Assembly (NCBI GenBank): GCA_964251675.1
Contig: CAXUKS010000009.1
Coordinates: forward strand, 1-64,000
Direction of reading: 5' to 3'
Source: JANXMY01 sp964251675
Lineage (GTDB): Bacteria; Armatimonadota; Armatimonadia; Armatimonadales; Capsulimonadaceae
DNA: 64,000 bases
In this document: positions 9,128-17,348 of the stretch, one piece after another
Layout: each line of letters opens with the position of its first letter
How positions within the stretch are numbered: the first letter of the stretch is position 1
Notes under the pieces: generated by a model
Told to the model about the DNA's origin: nothing
The model's database searches: none
What the model saw: the letters and a program-made list of their open reading frames with translations, nothing else
Program-made: the position numbers and the translations under genes

Positions 9128-9658
9128 ATGATCGCACCTCCCCCACCACCCAAAACCGCTCCATTGGCCCGGCTCGCTCAGAAGCCGGGCGTGCGGCAGC
9201 TTGTCAAGTTCGGCATCGTCGGTATCAGCAGTTCGCTGATAAACTTCGGCTTGTCTAACCTATTCCACTACCAATTCGGCTGGCCTCTGGTTCCGGCACT
9301 GACTCTGGCCTTTTTTCTCTCTGTTCTAAACGGCTTCTTTTGGAACCGCCGCTGGACTTTCCACGCAGCTCGCGGCAAGCCCGCTCACACGCAATCTGTT
9401 CAATATCTGCTCGTCAACATCGTCGGCTGGCTCCTGAATACATCTATTGTTGTGCTGATCGTCGCGCACTTCAAAAGCTACGGCGCAGGTCTATTCGGCG
9501 ATCCCGCTGAGTTTGGGCGCATCGTCTCCGCGATGATAACGAACACAGGCAAACACGAGTACGGCCCCCTGCTCTTCAATGGGGCACTGCTAATTGCTAC
9601 CGGCATCGTCGTCTTTTGGAACTTCTTCGCCAACCGCTTCTGGACCTTCAAGCACTGA
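9128..9658 (+). CDS. GtrA-family membrane protein
   Basis: 176 residues with four predicted membrane helices. The GtrA/DPMS-type hallmarks VKFGIVGISSSLINF, FxxNRRWTF in the middle and FFANRFWTFKH at the C-terminus are all present. The family is linked to flipping lipid-linked sugars or teichoic/arabinogalactan precursors across the membrane. A TACAAT at 9112-9117 lies 10 nt before the ATG. The upstream epimerase and ugd genes fit a cell-surface sugar role. Confidence 0.85.
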   Translation: MIAPPPPPKTAPLARLAQKPGVRQLVKFGIVGISSSLINFGLSNLFHYQFGWPLVPALTLAFFLSVLNGFFWNRRWTFHAARGKPAHTQSVQYLLVNIVGWLLNTSIVVLIVAHFKSYGAGLFGDPAEFGRIVSAMITNTGKHEYGPLLFNGALLIATGIVVFWNFFANRFWTFKH

Positions 9659-9661
9659 AGA

Positions 9662-9715
9662 CCCCTCCCGCTCGTTCCTCGCTCCCTCTCCTATTAGGGG
9701 AGGAAGCGGGAGGGG
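9662..9715. repeat. CCCCTCCCGCT palindromic repeat
   Basis: Arms CCCCTCCCGCT (9662-9672) and AGCGGGAGGGG (9705-9715) enclose TCGCTCCCTCTCCTATTAGG. The same family is found inverted at 33859-33900. It probably also terminates the GtrA-like gene. Confidence 0.55.
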
Positions 9716-9744
9716 TTGTATTTCCTGTCCCCTTTGGGTATAAC
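9716..9744 (+). promoter_or_regulatory. Promoter of the molybdate cluster
   Basis: TTGTAT (9716-9721), 17-bp spacer, TATAAC (9739-9744). The proposed TTG start of the regulator lies 9 nt downstream. Confidence 0.5.
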
Positions 9745-9753
9745 TTACCCATC

Positions 9754-10209
9754 TTGCCTATTACCACTTCTGCTCCTTCTTCCGTCAAGCTCACCCGCGC
9801 TCAGGTCGCGCAGATGCTCCACATCACGACGAAAACGCTGGCCGTCTGGGAGAAGTCGGGACGCATCCCCGTTCCCGAACGGGACTGGCGCGGCTGGCGG
9901 CTCTATGATGAGGCCGCCGTCGCCGCCGTCCGCGCCGCACTGACCCCAGACGCCCCCGCGCAGGCCGCTCCGACTCCCCCAGAATTGGGGGCCGGGGGGC
10001 CGATGCAAATCAGCGCCCGGAATGCGCTCACGGGAGTGGTCAAAGAAATTACCGGCGACGGCGTTTTGTGTGAAGTAACGCTGGATTTAGGGAATGGGCA
10101 CGAAATTGTGTCGGTCATCACCCGGTCGTCCGCCCAGCGGCTCGGCCTTGCGCCGGGGGTCACAGCCACGGCATTGATCAAGTCAACGGAGGTTCTTCTT
10201 GCGCGATAG
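9754..10209 (+). CDS. ModE-like regulator: MerR-type HTH plus molybdate-binding (MOP/TOBE) domain
   Basis: 151 residues from a TTG start at 9754, chosen because promoter elements lie just upstream and the helix-turn-helix begins shortly after (KLTRAQVAQMLHITTKTLAVW). A longer frame overlaps the GtrA gene and a repeat and is rejected. Residues about 12-62 form the HTH, 74-83 a proline/glycine linker encoded by a palindromic repeat, and 85-150 a MOP-like domain (SARNALTGVVKEI...). The neighbours modA and modB support molybdate-responsive control. The stop overlaps the modA start. Confidence 0.7.
   Translation: MPITTSAPSSVKLTRAQVAQMLHITTKTLAVWEKSGRIPVPERDWRGWRLYDEAAVAAVRAALTPDAPAQAAPTPPELGAGGPMQISARNALTGVVKEITGDGVLCEVTLDLGNGHEIVSVITRSSAQRLGLAPGVTATALIKSTEVLLAR
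9974..10001. repeat. Palindromic repeat inside the regulator coding sequence
   Basis: 28 bp starting CTCCCCCAGAATTGGGGG and ending GGGGGGCC, matching 56470-56497 inside wzt and read in the same frame in both genes (PP-E/L-LGAGGP). It lies in the linker between HTH and MOP domains. Confidence 0.7.
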
Positions 10210-11152
10210 TCAACTGAACAAAGCTCACGGATTGAAGTACCACGGGTTGAAACCCGTGGCTGAGAGGCGCGGACGCCGAACGTCCCTGCGGGACGCAAAT
10301 GCTGTTGGCCGAACCCATCTTCTGTCCCGCAGGGACATTCAGCCGAAGGCTCCTCAGCCACGGATTTCTAATCCGTGGGCTTCCATCCGTGGCCCCCTGG
10401 CCCCCTGGCTTCTTGTCCTGCTGCTGACACTGCTGGCCCTGCCGGGGCACGCGGCGGCTCCCCTGCGGGTCGCGGCGGCGGCGAACTTGCAGCAGGTGTT
10501 CACCGAGGCGCTGCTCCCGGCGTTCACCAAGAAGACCGGCATCACGGTCACGCCCACCTACGGAGCCACCAAAGTGCTGGCCTTGCAGGTGGAAAACGGA
10601 GCGCCCATCGATGTCTTTGTCGGGGCGGACACCGAGACCGTGCAGAAGCTGGCAAGCGACAGGCTGGTGATCGCCAGCACAGTTCAGCCCTACGCCATCG
10701 GGCAATTGGTCGTCTGGTCCCGGCGCGATGCCGCCCGCCATCCGGCCACGCTGGCCGATCTGGCCTCCCCCGCCTATGCCTATATTGCCTATGCCAACCC
10801 CAAAACGGCCCCCTATGGACTCGCCGCCGAGCAGGCCTTCGCCCGCGCCGGGCTGACGGCCTCGGTGACGCCCCGGCTGGTGCAGGCAGGCAACATCGGA
10901 GAGGCACTGCAATTTGCCCAGAGCGGCAACGCCGATGTCGCGCTGACCGCCCTGTCGCTGGTCATTCAGGACAAAACTGACCCATACTTCATTGTCCCGG
11001 ACAAGCTGCACGACCCGATCACGCAGAGTTTGGGATTGGTGCGGACGACGACGCAGACCACGCAGGCGCTGGATTTTATTCGCTTTATAACCGGCAAAGA
11101 CGCCGCGAAAATCTGGAAGCGGTACGGCTACGCGCTGCCGAAGAAGCGGTAG
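10199..11152 (+). CDS. modA: Molybdate ABC transporter substrate-binding protein
   Basis: 317 residues. Periplasmic binding protein with the ModA signature LRVAAAANLQQVFTEALLPA, then ATKVLALQVENGAPIDVFVGAD. It starts with TTG at 10199, 6 nt behind a strong GGAGG and overlapping the regulator stop, so translational coupling is likely. The hydrophobic signal segment (APWLLVLLLTLLALPGHAAA) begins only near residue 67. The preceding 50 or so residues are encoded by a palindromic repeat (10229-10392). No ATPase gene (modC) follows modB in this window. Confidence 0.9.
   Translation: MRDSQLNKAHGLKYHGLKPVAERRGRRTSLRDANAVGRTHLLSRRDIQPKAPQPRISNPWASIRGPLAPWLLVLLLTLLALPGHAAAPLRVAAAANLQQVFTEALLPAFTKKTGITVTPTYGATKVLALQVENGAPIDVFVGADTETVQKLASDRLVIASTVQPYAIGQLVVWSRRDAARHPATLADLASPAYAYIAYANPKTAPYGLAAEQAFARAGLTASVTPRLVQAGNIGEALQFAQSGNADVALTALSLVIQDKTDPYFIVPDKLHDPITQSLGLVRTTTQTTQALDFIRFITGKDAAKIWKRYGYALPKKR
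10229..10392. repeat. Nested REP-type doublet within the modA 5' end
   Basis: Two hairpins, CCACGGGTT-GA-AACCCGTGG (10240-10259) and CCACGGATT-TCT-AATCCGTGG (10358-10378), are joined by an inverted pair CCGTGGCTGAG / CTCAGCCACGG. Inside lie two GTCCC...GGGAC hairpins. It resembles repeats mobilised by RAYT transposases. The element is read through in frame by modA. Confidence 0.7.
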
Positions 11153-11156
11153 CCGG

Positions 11157-11804
11157 GTGGACTGGTCCCCCCTCTGGCTTTCGCTGAAAGTCGCCTCCTG
11201 GGCCACGGCGGGCAGTGTGGTGCTGGGCTTGCCGCTGGCCTACGCGCTGGCCCGGACCCGGCTGGCGGGCCGGGGCTTTCTCGACGGCCTCGTCCTGCTC
11301 CCGCTGGTCCTGCCGCCCACCGTGCTGGGCTATCTGCTGCTGGTCGTGCTGGGGCGGCGCGGGCCGCTGGGAGAGTGGCTGGATCGCATCCATCACCCGC
11401 TGGTCTTCACCTGGCAGGGCGCCGCCGTCGCCGCCTGCCTTGTGTCCCTGCCTCTCTTTATCACCCAGGCCCGCGTGTCGCTCGCCGCGATCAGCCCCGA
11501 AGTCATCGGCGCAGCCCGTCTCGACGGCGCAGGCTTCCTCCCCCTGTGCCGCTACATCCTCCTGCCCCTGGCCCGCCCCGGCCTGATCGCGGGCCTCACC
11601 CTCGCCTTCGCCCGCGCCCTCGGCGACTTCGGCGCGACCCTGATGGTTGCCGGGGACACCCCCGGCATCACCCGCACCCTGCCGCTGGCCGTCTACGCCG
11701 CCCTGTCCGAAGGCGACACCCACACCGCTGGCGTCCTCGCCGCCGTCTCCGCCGCCCTCTGCCTCACCGTCTGCACCCTCGCCGCGAGGCTGGGGCAGAA
11801 GTAG
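11157..11804 (+). CDS. modB: Molybdate ABC transporter permease
   Basis: 215 residues with about five membrane helices and the cytoplasmic EAA loop (AARLDGAGFLPLCRYILLPLARPGL) that docks on the ATPase. LPPTVLGYLLL is typical of ModB. GTG start 4 bp after the modA stop. The last 129 bp (11676-11804) recur, diverged, at 12767-12895. The missing ModC must be encoded elsewhere or was lost when the downstream toxin-antitoxin module arrived. Confidence 0.9.
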   Translation: MDWSPLWLSLKVASWATAGSVVLGLPLAYALARTRLAGRGFLDGLVLLPLVLPPTVLGYLLLVVLGRRGPLGEWLDRIHHPLVFTWQGAAVAACLVSLPLFITQARVSLAAISPEVIGAARLDGAGFLPLCRYILLPLARPGLIAGLTLAFARALGDFGATLMVAGDTPGITRTLPLAVYAALSEGDTHTAGVLAAVSAALCLTVCTLAARLGQK

Positions 11805-11871
11805 AGGTTTGGAATGGACGAACGCAACAAAAAGAGACAGGAGCCTTTCGGTAGCCCACTATTAGAGAAGC

Positions 11872-11900
11872 TTGACAAAACACCATAATGGTGTTATAAT
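11872..11900 (+). promoter_or_regulatory. mqsRA promoter with operator in the spacer
   Basis: Consensus TTGACA (11872-11877) and TATAAT (11895-11900) at 17-bp spacing. The spacer is filled by the perfect palindrome AACACCATAATGGTGTT (11879-11895), the expected place for autorepression by the MqsA-type antitoxin. The GTG of mqsR is 5 nt after the -10, i.e. leaderless. Confidence 0.8.
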
Positions 11901-11905
11901 CAAGA

Positions 11906-12220
11906 GTGAATGAGAAATAGACACCGACCTACGCCCTGACTTCCTTCAAGGCGGCGGTCTCCTCCAAGCAGGATCTGGCCCAGTGCCTCACGTTCTCTGC
12001 CGCCCGAACCGCGTTCGCGCTGGGCTTTGGGCCGGACGAGGTGCTGGCGACGCTAGCCGCTATGCAAAACGAGCATTTCTACAAGTCGATGCCGTCTCTG
12101 GGAAACAGCACGGTCTGGCAGGATGTCTACCATGTCCCCTACGCCGGGCTGGTGATCTACATCAAGTTTCGGGCCGATGTCATTACCGAGTTTCAACTGC
12201 TCTCGTTCAAAGAAAAGTGA
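11906..12220 (+). pseudogene. mqsR: MqsR-type mRNA interferase toxin with an early in-frame stop
   Basis: Reads V-N-E-K-stop-TPTYALTSFKAAVSSKQDL...; the TAG is codon 5. The rest is an intact 99-residue MqsR: HFYKSM, TVWQDVY, LVIYIKF and the terminal LLSFKEK preserve the residues known to matter in E. coli MqsR (K56, Q68, Y81, K96 equivalents). An alternative ATG at 11911 is out of frame and stops after nine codons. Either one substitution (amber) or one indel has disabled translation from the normal start. Without it the toxin would be about 104 residues, against 98 in E. coli. It is followed 17 nt later by mqsA. Confidence 0.75.
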
Positions 12221-12237
12221 ATACGAGAAATAAACCC

Positions 12238-12681
12238 ATGAACAAGACACAATCCACCCAGACGCCCTCCCCGTCCTGCCCGTCCTGCCCGGAATGCGGC
12301 AGCAGTGACATGGTGCAGGGGATGCGAACACAAACCGTCGAATACGGCGGACTGGTCTCCGCGCCCTACGAGCAGCCGGGCCTCTGGTGCCAAGCCTGCG
12401 GGGAGGGCCTGCTGTCGTTCAAGGAGATGGAAGTCGGCAGCCGCGAGATGCACAAGCTCAAAGCTCAGGTGGAGGGTCTGCTTGCCCCCAGCGAGGTGCG
12501 CCGGGTCCGCAAGAAGCTCTGCCTAACGCAGAAGGAAGCCGGGCTGCTCCTCGGCGGTGGCCGTAACGCCTTCCAGAAGTACGAAAGCGCGGAAGTGCTG
12601 ACCTCCCAGGCCATTTCCAACCTGCTGCGCGTGCTGGAGAAGCACCCCTCGGCCCTCGAAGTCCTGCGCCCCCAACCCTGA
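12238..12681 (+). CDS. mqsA: MqsA-type antitoxin: YgiT zinc finger plus XRE HTH
   Basis: 147 residues. The N-terminal zinc site is made by CPEC and CQAC motifs (about residues 17-20 and 55-58). The C-terminal XRE-type HTH (about 85-140) contains LTQKEAGLLLGGGRNAFQKYE, the MqsA recognition-helix signature. It should bind and neutralise MqsR and repress the promoter at 11872. ATG at 12238 chosen because the upstream extension is the mqsR antisense frame. The antitoxin is intact although the toxin start is not. Confidence 0.88.
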   Translation: MNKTQSTQTPSPSCPSCPECGSSDMVQGMRTQTVEYGGLVSAPYEQPGLWCQACGEGLLSFKEMEVGSREMHKLKAQVEGLLAPSEVRRVRKKLCLTQKEAGLLLGGGRNAFQKYESAEVLTSQAISNLLRVLEKHPSALEVLRPQP

Positions 12682-12766
12682 CCCTCTTTTGGCCGGGGGC
12701 TACCGCCGAAGTTGTGCCTCTAACAGCACCCACTCCTGTAGCGGCGGCGTATCCTCCGGCCCCCAA

Positions 12767-12895
12767 ACCCTGCCGCTGGCCGTCTACGCCGCCCTGTCTG
12801 AAGGCGACACACGCACTGCCACCACCTTCGCCCTCCTCTCCACCGTAATATGTCTCACCGTCTGCACCCTCGCCGCCCGGCTGGGACAAAAATAA
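12767..12895 (+). pseudogene. modB 3'-end remnant
   Basis: Encodes TLPLAVYAALSEGDTRTATT... ending CTLAARLGQK-stop, co-linear without gaps with the last 43 codons of modB (11676-11804) but diverged in the middle. It therefore derives from a different modB allele rather than a recent duplication. A further scrap resembling the same end (CTCACC-AGCTGCACC...GAGGCTGG) lies at 13218-13247. Confidence 0.8.
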
Positions 12896-13295
12896 ACCAG
12901 TTTGTTTCCCCCGGCTTTGCCAACAACGCACCCAATGCCGACCAGGATCAAGGCAGCAATGTGTTTGGGAACTCCAAGGGCCGCGCCGCAAGCACCGGCG
13001 CAATGGGCCAAAGCCCCAAGAACTTCGCCGCCACCTTCAGCCCCCTTTAGTTCAGACCCCTCTAATCCTGTCGCGCTCCCCCCACAAAAAGAACTCGCCC
13101 CACCGACAGAAACCTGTCCGCCGGGCGGGTTCTCAAGCCCACGCCTCCCATCGCCACATCTCCACGCCCAAATCCCGCCCGTCAACTTCCCCCTTTGCGT
13201 TTCCCGCTACCCTTTGCCTCACCAGCTGCACCCGCGCCGCGAGGCTGGCCCGAACGCCGAACATTTAGCCTCACATTTAATAAAAATTTAATCCT
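12896..13295. other. Degenerate intergenic region
   Basis: No credible gene. It contains the second modB-like scrap at 13218-13247. A minus-strand frame at about 12900-13060 (GVPKHIAALILVGIGCVVGK) looks protein-like but has no convincing start or homology I recognise. An AT-rich stretch at 13263-13300 probably holds the promoter of the next prepilin. Confidence 0.4.
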
Positions 13296-13391
13296 ATGTT
13301 AACCTTCCCTTCACACAAGCCGCCCATACTAACCATTACCGCAGGCGATGCCACCTCATCAAATTTGTGCTTGCGTCGAAGGAACTTATTC

Positions 13392-14228
13392 ATGGTCAAG
13401 CCTACACACTCCCTCGTCCGCACCGGGCGCGGCTTCACCCAGGCCTTTACGCTGATTGAGCTTCTCGTCGTCATCGCCATTATCGCCATTCTCGCGGCGA
13501 TTTTGTTCCCCGTGTTCCAGAAGGTGCGCGAAAACGCCCGCCGCAGTTCCTGCCAGTCCAATCTCAAGCAGATCTCCCTGGCCGCCATCCAGTATATTCA
13601 GGACGCAGATGAAACTCTGCCGAGCGAAGTCGGGTACGGCGTGGCGGGGGACGCCGTCCTGGTCACACAGCCATATATCAAGAGCTGGGGCGTGTTTTAC
13701 TGCCCGGACCGCAACGAGCCACTGAGTGCTGCGGATTTAAACGACTCGGTCAATGACCCCATTGGCAAGCATGTTTATATGGGCTACGGCTACAACTGGT
13801 CTTCCGGGTACGGCTCTAACAGCAGCCCCACCGCAAGCCCGCACAGCCTCTGGAACCAGGGCGACGGCTGTATTACCGGCCCGGACGCGGTCTTGGGCGA
13901 GCAAAAGATGCATGGCCGAGCGCTCTCCGAGTTTATCGCGCCTTCATTGTGCATCCTGTATGGCGACAGTGGGGACACCCCTCGGCAGACAATGGGCCAT
14001 GACTACCAGGGGGCTTCTGGCTCCAATGACGGCAAGGATGTCAAACGCCACACGGACGGAAATAACTTCTCTTTTATTGACGGCCATGTGAAGTGGTACC
14101 GCTTCATCGGTGCCGCTTACGACCCTTACGGCACCGGAACGCCGACCACCCAGGTGCTGGCGGACCCATGCATGTACCGCTACGATTATGACGGTTCCAA
14201 CAACCCCGGCGGCTGCAAGCCGCTGTAG
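13392..14228 (+). CDS. DUF1559-family prepilin
   Basis: 278 residues. It has a canonical type II prepilin N-terminus: short basic leader, then AFTLIELLVVIAIIAILAAILFPVFQKVRENARR, with Ala instead of Gly at the cleavage position. The C-terminal half has the DUF1559 features, ending in RHTDGNNFSFIDGHVKWYR. The ATG at 13392 has AAGGAA upstream. A small lipoprotein and a propeller-phosphoesterase follow in the same direction, an arrangement I would expect to be secretion-linked, though the exact role is not known. Confidence 0.88.
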   Translation: MVKPTHSLVRTGRGFTQAFTLIELLVVIAIIAILAAILFPVFQKVRENARRSSCQSNLKQISLAAIQYIQDADETLPSEVGYGVAGDAVLVTQPYIKSWGVFYCPDRNEPLSAADLNDSVNDPIGKHVYMGYGYNWSSGYGSNSSPTASPHSLWNQGDGCITGPDAVLGEQKMHGRALSEFIAPSLCILYGDSGDTPRQTMGHDYQGASGSNDGKDVKRHTDGNNFSFIDGHVKWYRFIGAAYDPYGTGTPTTQVLADPCMYRYDYDGSNNPGGCKPL

Positions 14229-14298
14229 CCATTGACGCCGCAGTGCCGAGATCAAGGCCGCTCTCGGCAGTCTGCATTTTCAGCTTTCAGGAGGCCAT

Positions 14299-14466
14299 AT
14301 GCCGCGTTTTTCATTTCCAGCCGTGTTTGTCCTGAGTGTAGCCCTCGCGGCCCTGGCTTGCGCTGGCTGCCAGAGTGCCGACACGCAGCCCCCAGCTTCC
14401 ACTGCGTCCCCAGCCTCGGCTGGCTCCGACCGACTCGGGACCCCAGGGCACCGTCCTCCGAAATAG
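14299..14466 (+). CDS. Small lipoprotein
   Basis: 55 residues starting at the ATG behind a strong CAGGAGG. MPRFSFPAVFVLSVALAALA is a signal peptide followed by C-A-G-C-Q, a lipobox-like site (either Cys21 or Cys24 lipidated). The rest is a Ser/Thr/Pro/Ala-rich linker with no fold. It sits between the prepilin and the phosphoesterase gene. Function unknown. Confidence 0.6.
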   Translation: MPRFSFPAVFVLSVALAALACAGCQSADTQPPASTASPASAGSDRLGTPGHRPPK

Positions 14467-14503
14467 TGCCCTTCAAAATAATGCCGCAGTTAAGGAAAAG
14501 TGT

Positions 14504-17257
14504 ATGCCGAAAGTATCGCTGAGATGGGGGCCTTTTGCTGCGGGAGGTGCCGCGTTTTTACTATGCCTCGCCGCCGCCGCCGCGCCAGTTTCGCCGCCGT
14601 ATCTGCACGCACCTGCGGGGGACCGGTACGCCCGGTTCGATCCGGATGGGACTACGATTCTGCCGGACGGACGGCTGCTGCGGCCTGCAGGTCACTCGCT
14701 GCCTCTGGCACCGTGGCCGAACAGCCTGACGCTGACGGCGGACGGCCAAACGGCGTTTGTCGCCAGCGAAGGGATCGGCCAGATTATCACCGGCTGGAAC
14801 ACAACCACCCCGCAGGTCGTGCCGGTTCTGCCGCCGACCGGCGGCGGTAGGCGCGAGGCTAGTGGCGGCGGGGCGGCCTTTGCGCCGGACGGCAGAACGC
14901 TCTACTGGAGCAGCGGCGACAGCGGCGAAGTCTATGTCGTGGAGACGGCATCGCACACGGTGACGGGGCGGATTCGGCTCAACACCACAGTCGGCGGGCG
15001 GGCCTACGCCGACAGCGATGCCCTGGACCTAAAGGCCAGTGCCGATGGGCGGTATGTCTACTGCGCCGATGTCACCAACTTCCGGGTTGCCGTGATCGAC
15101 ACCGCCCAGGCCGCCGTTGTCGGGTCCGTGGACGTCGGCCGCTACCCCTATGCCCTGGCGGTCGCTGGCAAACGGGTCTTTGTCGCCAACATCGGCCTGT
15201 TCGAATACCGCGCCGTCCCGCCACCGACACCCGGCAGTGGGTTTGACAAACGCGGACTCAGCTTTCCGCCGTTTGCCGTTCCCAGCCAGGAAGCGATAGA
15301 AGGAACCCAATTTGAAGGCCGGCGGGTCCCCGGCCTCGGCCGAGCCGATACGCCGGAAGCGTTCTCCGTCTGGGGGGTGAATGTCACCAACCCGGCCGCG
15401 CCGCGAGTCGTCAGCCGGGCCAAAACGGGTATCCCCCTCGGCGGGGTAACCGAGGCCGGGCCAGCAGTCGGGGGCAGTGCGCCGAACTTTCTGGCGGTCC
15501 GAGGCGACGCCTTGTATGTCTGCGACGGCAACAACGACATGATCGAGCGTGTCAGCGTGGCCAGTGGCAAACTCATCTGGCGGACCCGCCTCCGCCCCTC
15601 GCCCCTGGTCGCCCGCCTGCGCGGCGTCAGCCCGACCGGGCTGGCCGTTTCACCCGATGGGACGCGGCTGTATGTCTGCGAACTCGGTCTCAATGCGGTC
15701 GGCGTGCTGGACACGCAAACGGGGCGGCTGCGCGGGCAGGTACCGACGGCCTGGTATCCGTACCGGGTCGCCGTATCGCCGGACGGGCGGACCCTCGGTG
15801 TGATCTGCTTTCGCGGCTTCGGCAATGGACCAAAAGGCGGCGCTGCCGTCCCAGACAGTGTCACCCGCAGTCCTTTTTTGGGCATGAAGGGCGCCCTCAC
15901 TGCCCTGCCGGTGCCCACAGAGGCCGCGCTGGCGGGGATGACAGCCCAGGTGCTGGCCAACAACGGGCTGGTGGATCGCCGTGCTGACCGCCCCCAAATG
16001 GCCTCCCCGGTCGTGCCGACCGTGCCGGGATACGCCTCCGCGCAGATTAAATACGTCGTTTTCATTACCAAAGAAAATCATACGTATGATGCGATTTTTG
16101 ACCCTCTGCCCGGTGCGGAATCCGATCCGAGCCTGCGCCGGTGGGGATCGCATCAGACAATCGCCGCCCAAGGCCAGCCGACTCTGACAGAAACTGCAGT
16201 GATGACAAACCACAATGCACTGGCAGCGCAGTTCACGGTCAGCGATAATTTTTATATGCAGCCCGAAGCCTCGGGAGTCGGACACCGCTGGCTGGTCGGC
16301 GTCCAGCCGAACAACTTCTGCCAGATGACCTATACGCTCGGCTGGGACTTCCGCATCGGCAGCACGGCACCGGGCCGGCGAGCGTCGTTTGGCTCCAACG
16401 GCTCGCTTGCCCCGGAGGATTATCCCGAAGCCGGCTCGATGTGGGAGCATCTGGCACGGCACGGCAAAAAGTTCCGCAACTACGGGGAGGGATTTGAGTT
16501 TGCTGGGGTAGGTGAAGACGAAAACGAGGGCAGGACCGGGGCACGCGAGGTCGTCAATATCCCGATGTCCAAAGTTCTATACGACAATACATCGCGCGAT
16601 TTTCCGATCTTCAATATGAACATCCCAGACCAGTACCGGGCCAAATGGTTCAGGCAGGAATTCACCCGAATGTATCTGAAATCGGGCCAACCGATGCCGA
16701 ATTTTATCAATCTTACCTATTGCAACGACCACGGGGCCGAGCCGAAGCCGGCCAAAGGCTACCCTTACGTGGCGTCCTGGATGGCCGACAACGATCTGGC
16801 CCTCGGCCGCACCATCGAGTTCCTGTCGCACACGCCCTATTGGAAACATATGGCGATCTTCGTCACCGAAGACGATGCCGGGGGCGAGGACGACCATATC
16901 GATGCCCAGCGCAGCGTGCAGCTAATTATCAGCCCCTGGGCCAAGCGCCGCTATGTCTCGCACCGGCACACTACTATCCTCAGCATGCACCGCACGCTCT
17001 ACGAGATTTTGGGACTGCCACCGCTAAATATGTTCGATGCGCTCGCCAGCGACTTTTCGGACTGCTTCACTCAGACGCCGGATTTTCGGCCTTATACTGC
17101 AGTTGGCGTGGACCCGCGCATTTTTGATCCCGCCAAAGCGATTGACCCGAACGATCCCGACTACAAGCTGGCCCGCCGGGAGCGATCCCTTGTTCGCGAT
17201 AGCGCTGCCGAGGAGGAGAATATACGCCGCGCCCAACAACCCTCCCGGCTCCCTTAG
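14504..17257 (+). CDS. Secreted beta-propeller plus phosphoesterase protein
   Basis: 917 residues. Signal peptide (LLCLAAAAAPVSPP), then a YncE-like propeller (about 40-480; repeats such as LTADGQTAFVASEGIGQI and LAVSPDGTRLYVCELG). The C-terminal phosphoesterase domain of the phospholipase C/acid phosphatase class begins at YVVFITKENHTYDAIFD (about 515) and continues through DNFYMQPEASGVGHRW and VTEDDAGGEDDHIDAQRS. ATG at 14504 is chosen for its AAGGAAAAG site and signal peptide. It probably hydrolyses extracellular phosphate esters; the substrate is unknown. Confidence 0.82.
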   Translation: MPKVSLRWGPFAAGGAAFLLCLAAAAAPVSPPYLHAPAGDRYARFDPDGTTILPDGRLLRPAGHSLPLAPWPNSLTLTADGQTAFVASEGIGQIITGWNTTTPQVVPVLPPTGGGRREASGGGAAFAPDGRTLYWSSGDSGEVYVVETASHTVTGRIRLNTTVGGRAYADSDALDLKASADGRYVYCADVTNFRVAVIDTAQAAVVGSVDVGRYPYALAVAGKRVFVANIGLFEYRAVPPPTPGSGFDKRGLSFPPFAVPSQEAIEGTQFEGRRVPGLGRADTPEAFSVWGVNVTNPAAPRVVSRAKTGIPLGGVTEAGPAVGGSAPNFLAVRGDALYVCDGNNDMIERVSVASGKLIWRTRLRPSPLVARLRGVSPTGLAVSPDGTRLYVCELGLNAVGVLDTQTGRLRGQVPTAWYPYRVAVSPDGRTLGVICFRGFGNGPKGGAAVPDSVTRSPFLGMKGALTALPVPTEAALAGMTAQVLANNGLVDRRADRPQMASPVVPTVPGYASAQIKYVVFITKENHTYDAIFDPLPGAESDPSLRRWGSHQTIAAQGQPTLTETAVMTNHNALAAQFTVSDNFYMQPEASGVGHRWLVGVQPNNFCQMTYTLGWDFRIGSTAPGRRASFGSNGSLAPEDYPEAGSMWEHLARHGKKFRNYGEGFEFAGVGEDENEGRTGAREVVNIPMSKVLYDNTSRDFPIFNMNIPDQYRAKWFRQEFTRMYLKSGQPMPNFINLTYCNDHGAEPKPAKGYPYVASWMADNDLALGRTIEFLSHTPYWKHMAIFVTEDDAGGEDDHIDAQRSVQLIISPWAKRRYVSHRHTTILSMHRTLYEILGLPPLNMFDALASDFSDCFTQTPDFRPYTAVGVDPRIFDPAKAIDPNDPDYKLARRERSLVRDSAAEEENIRRAQQPSRLP

Positions 17258-17348
17258 CCGTCACAGGTGTCGGCGCTGGTCGCGCCCGCCTTCGTGCAGC
17301 TTATCAGGTGGTTCTGGCTGTCCCAGGCGTTTGTTCTGCTGCTGGCCC

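Noticed and set aside
9745..9760. Moco riboswitch before the molybdate cluster
   Set aside because: The promoter lies only 9 nt from the proposed start, leaving no room for a structured leader.
12784..13185. Minus-strand frame of 133 codons downstream of mqsA
   Set aside because: It runs antisense through the modB remnant and has no ribosome site or recognisable domain apart from one hydrophobic stretch.
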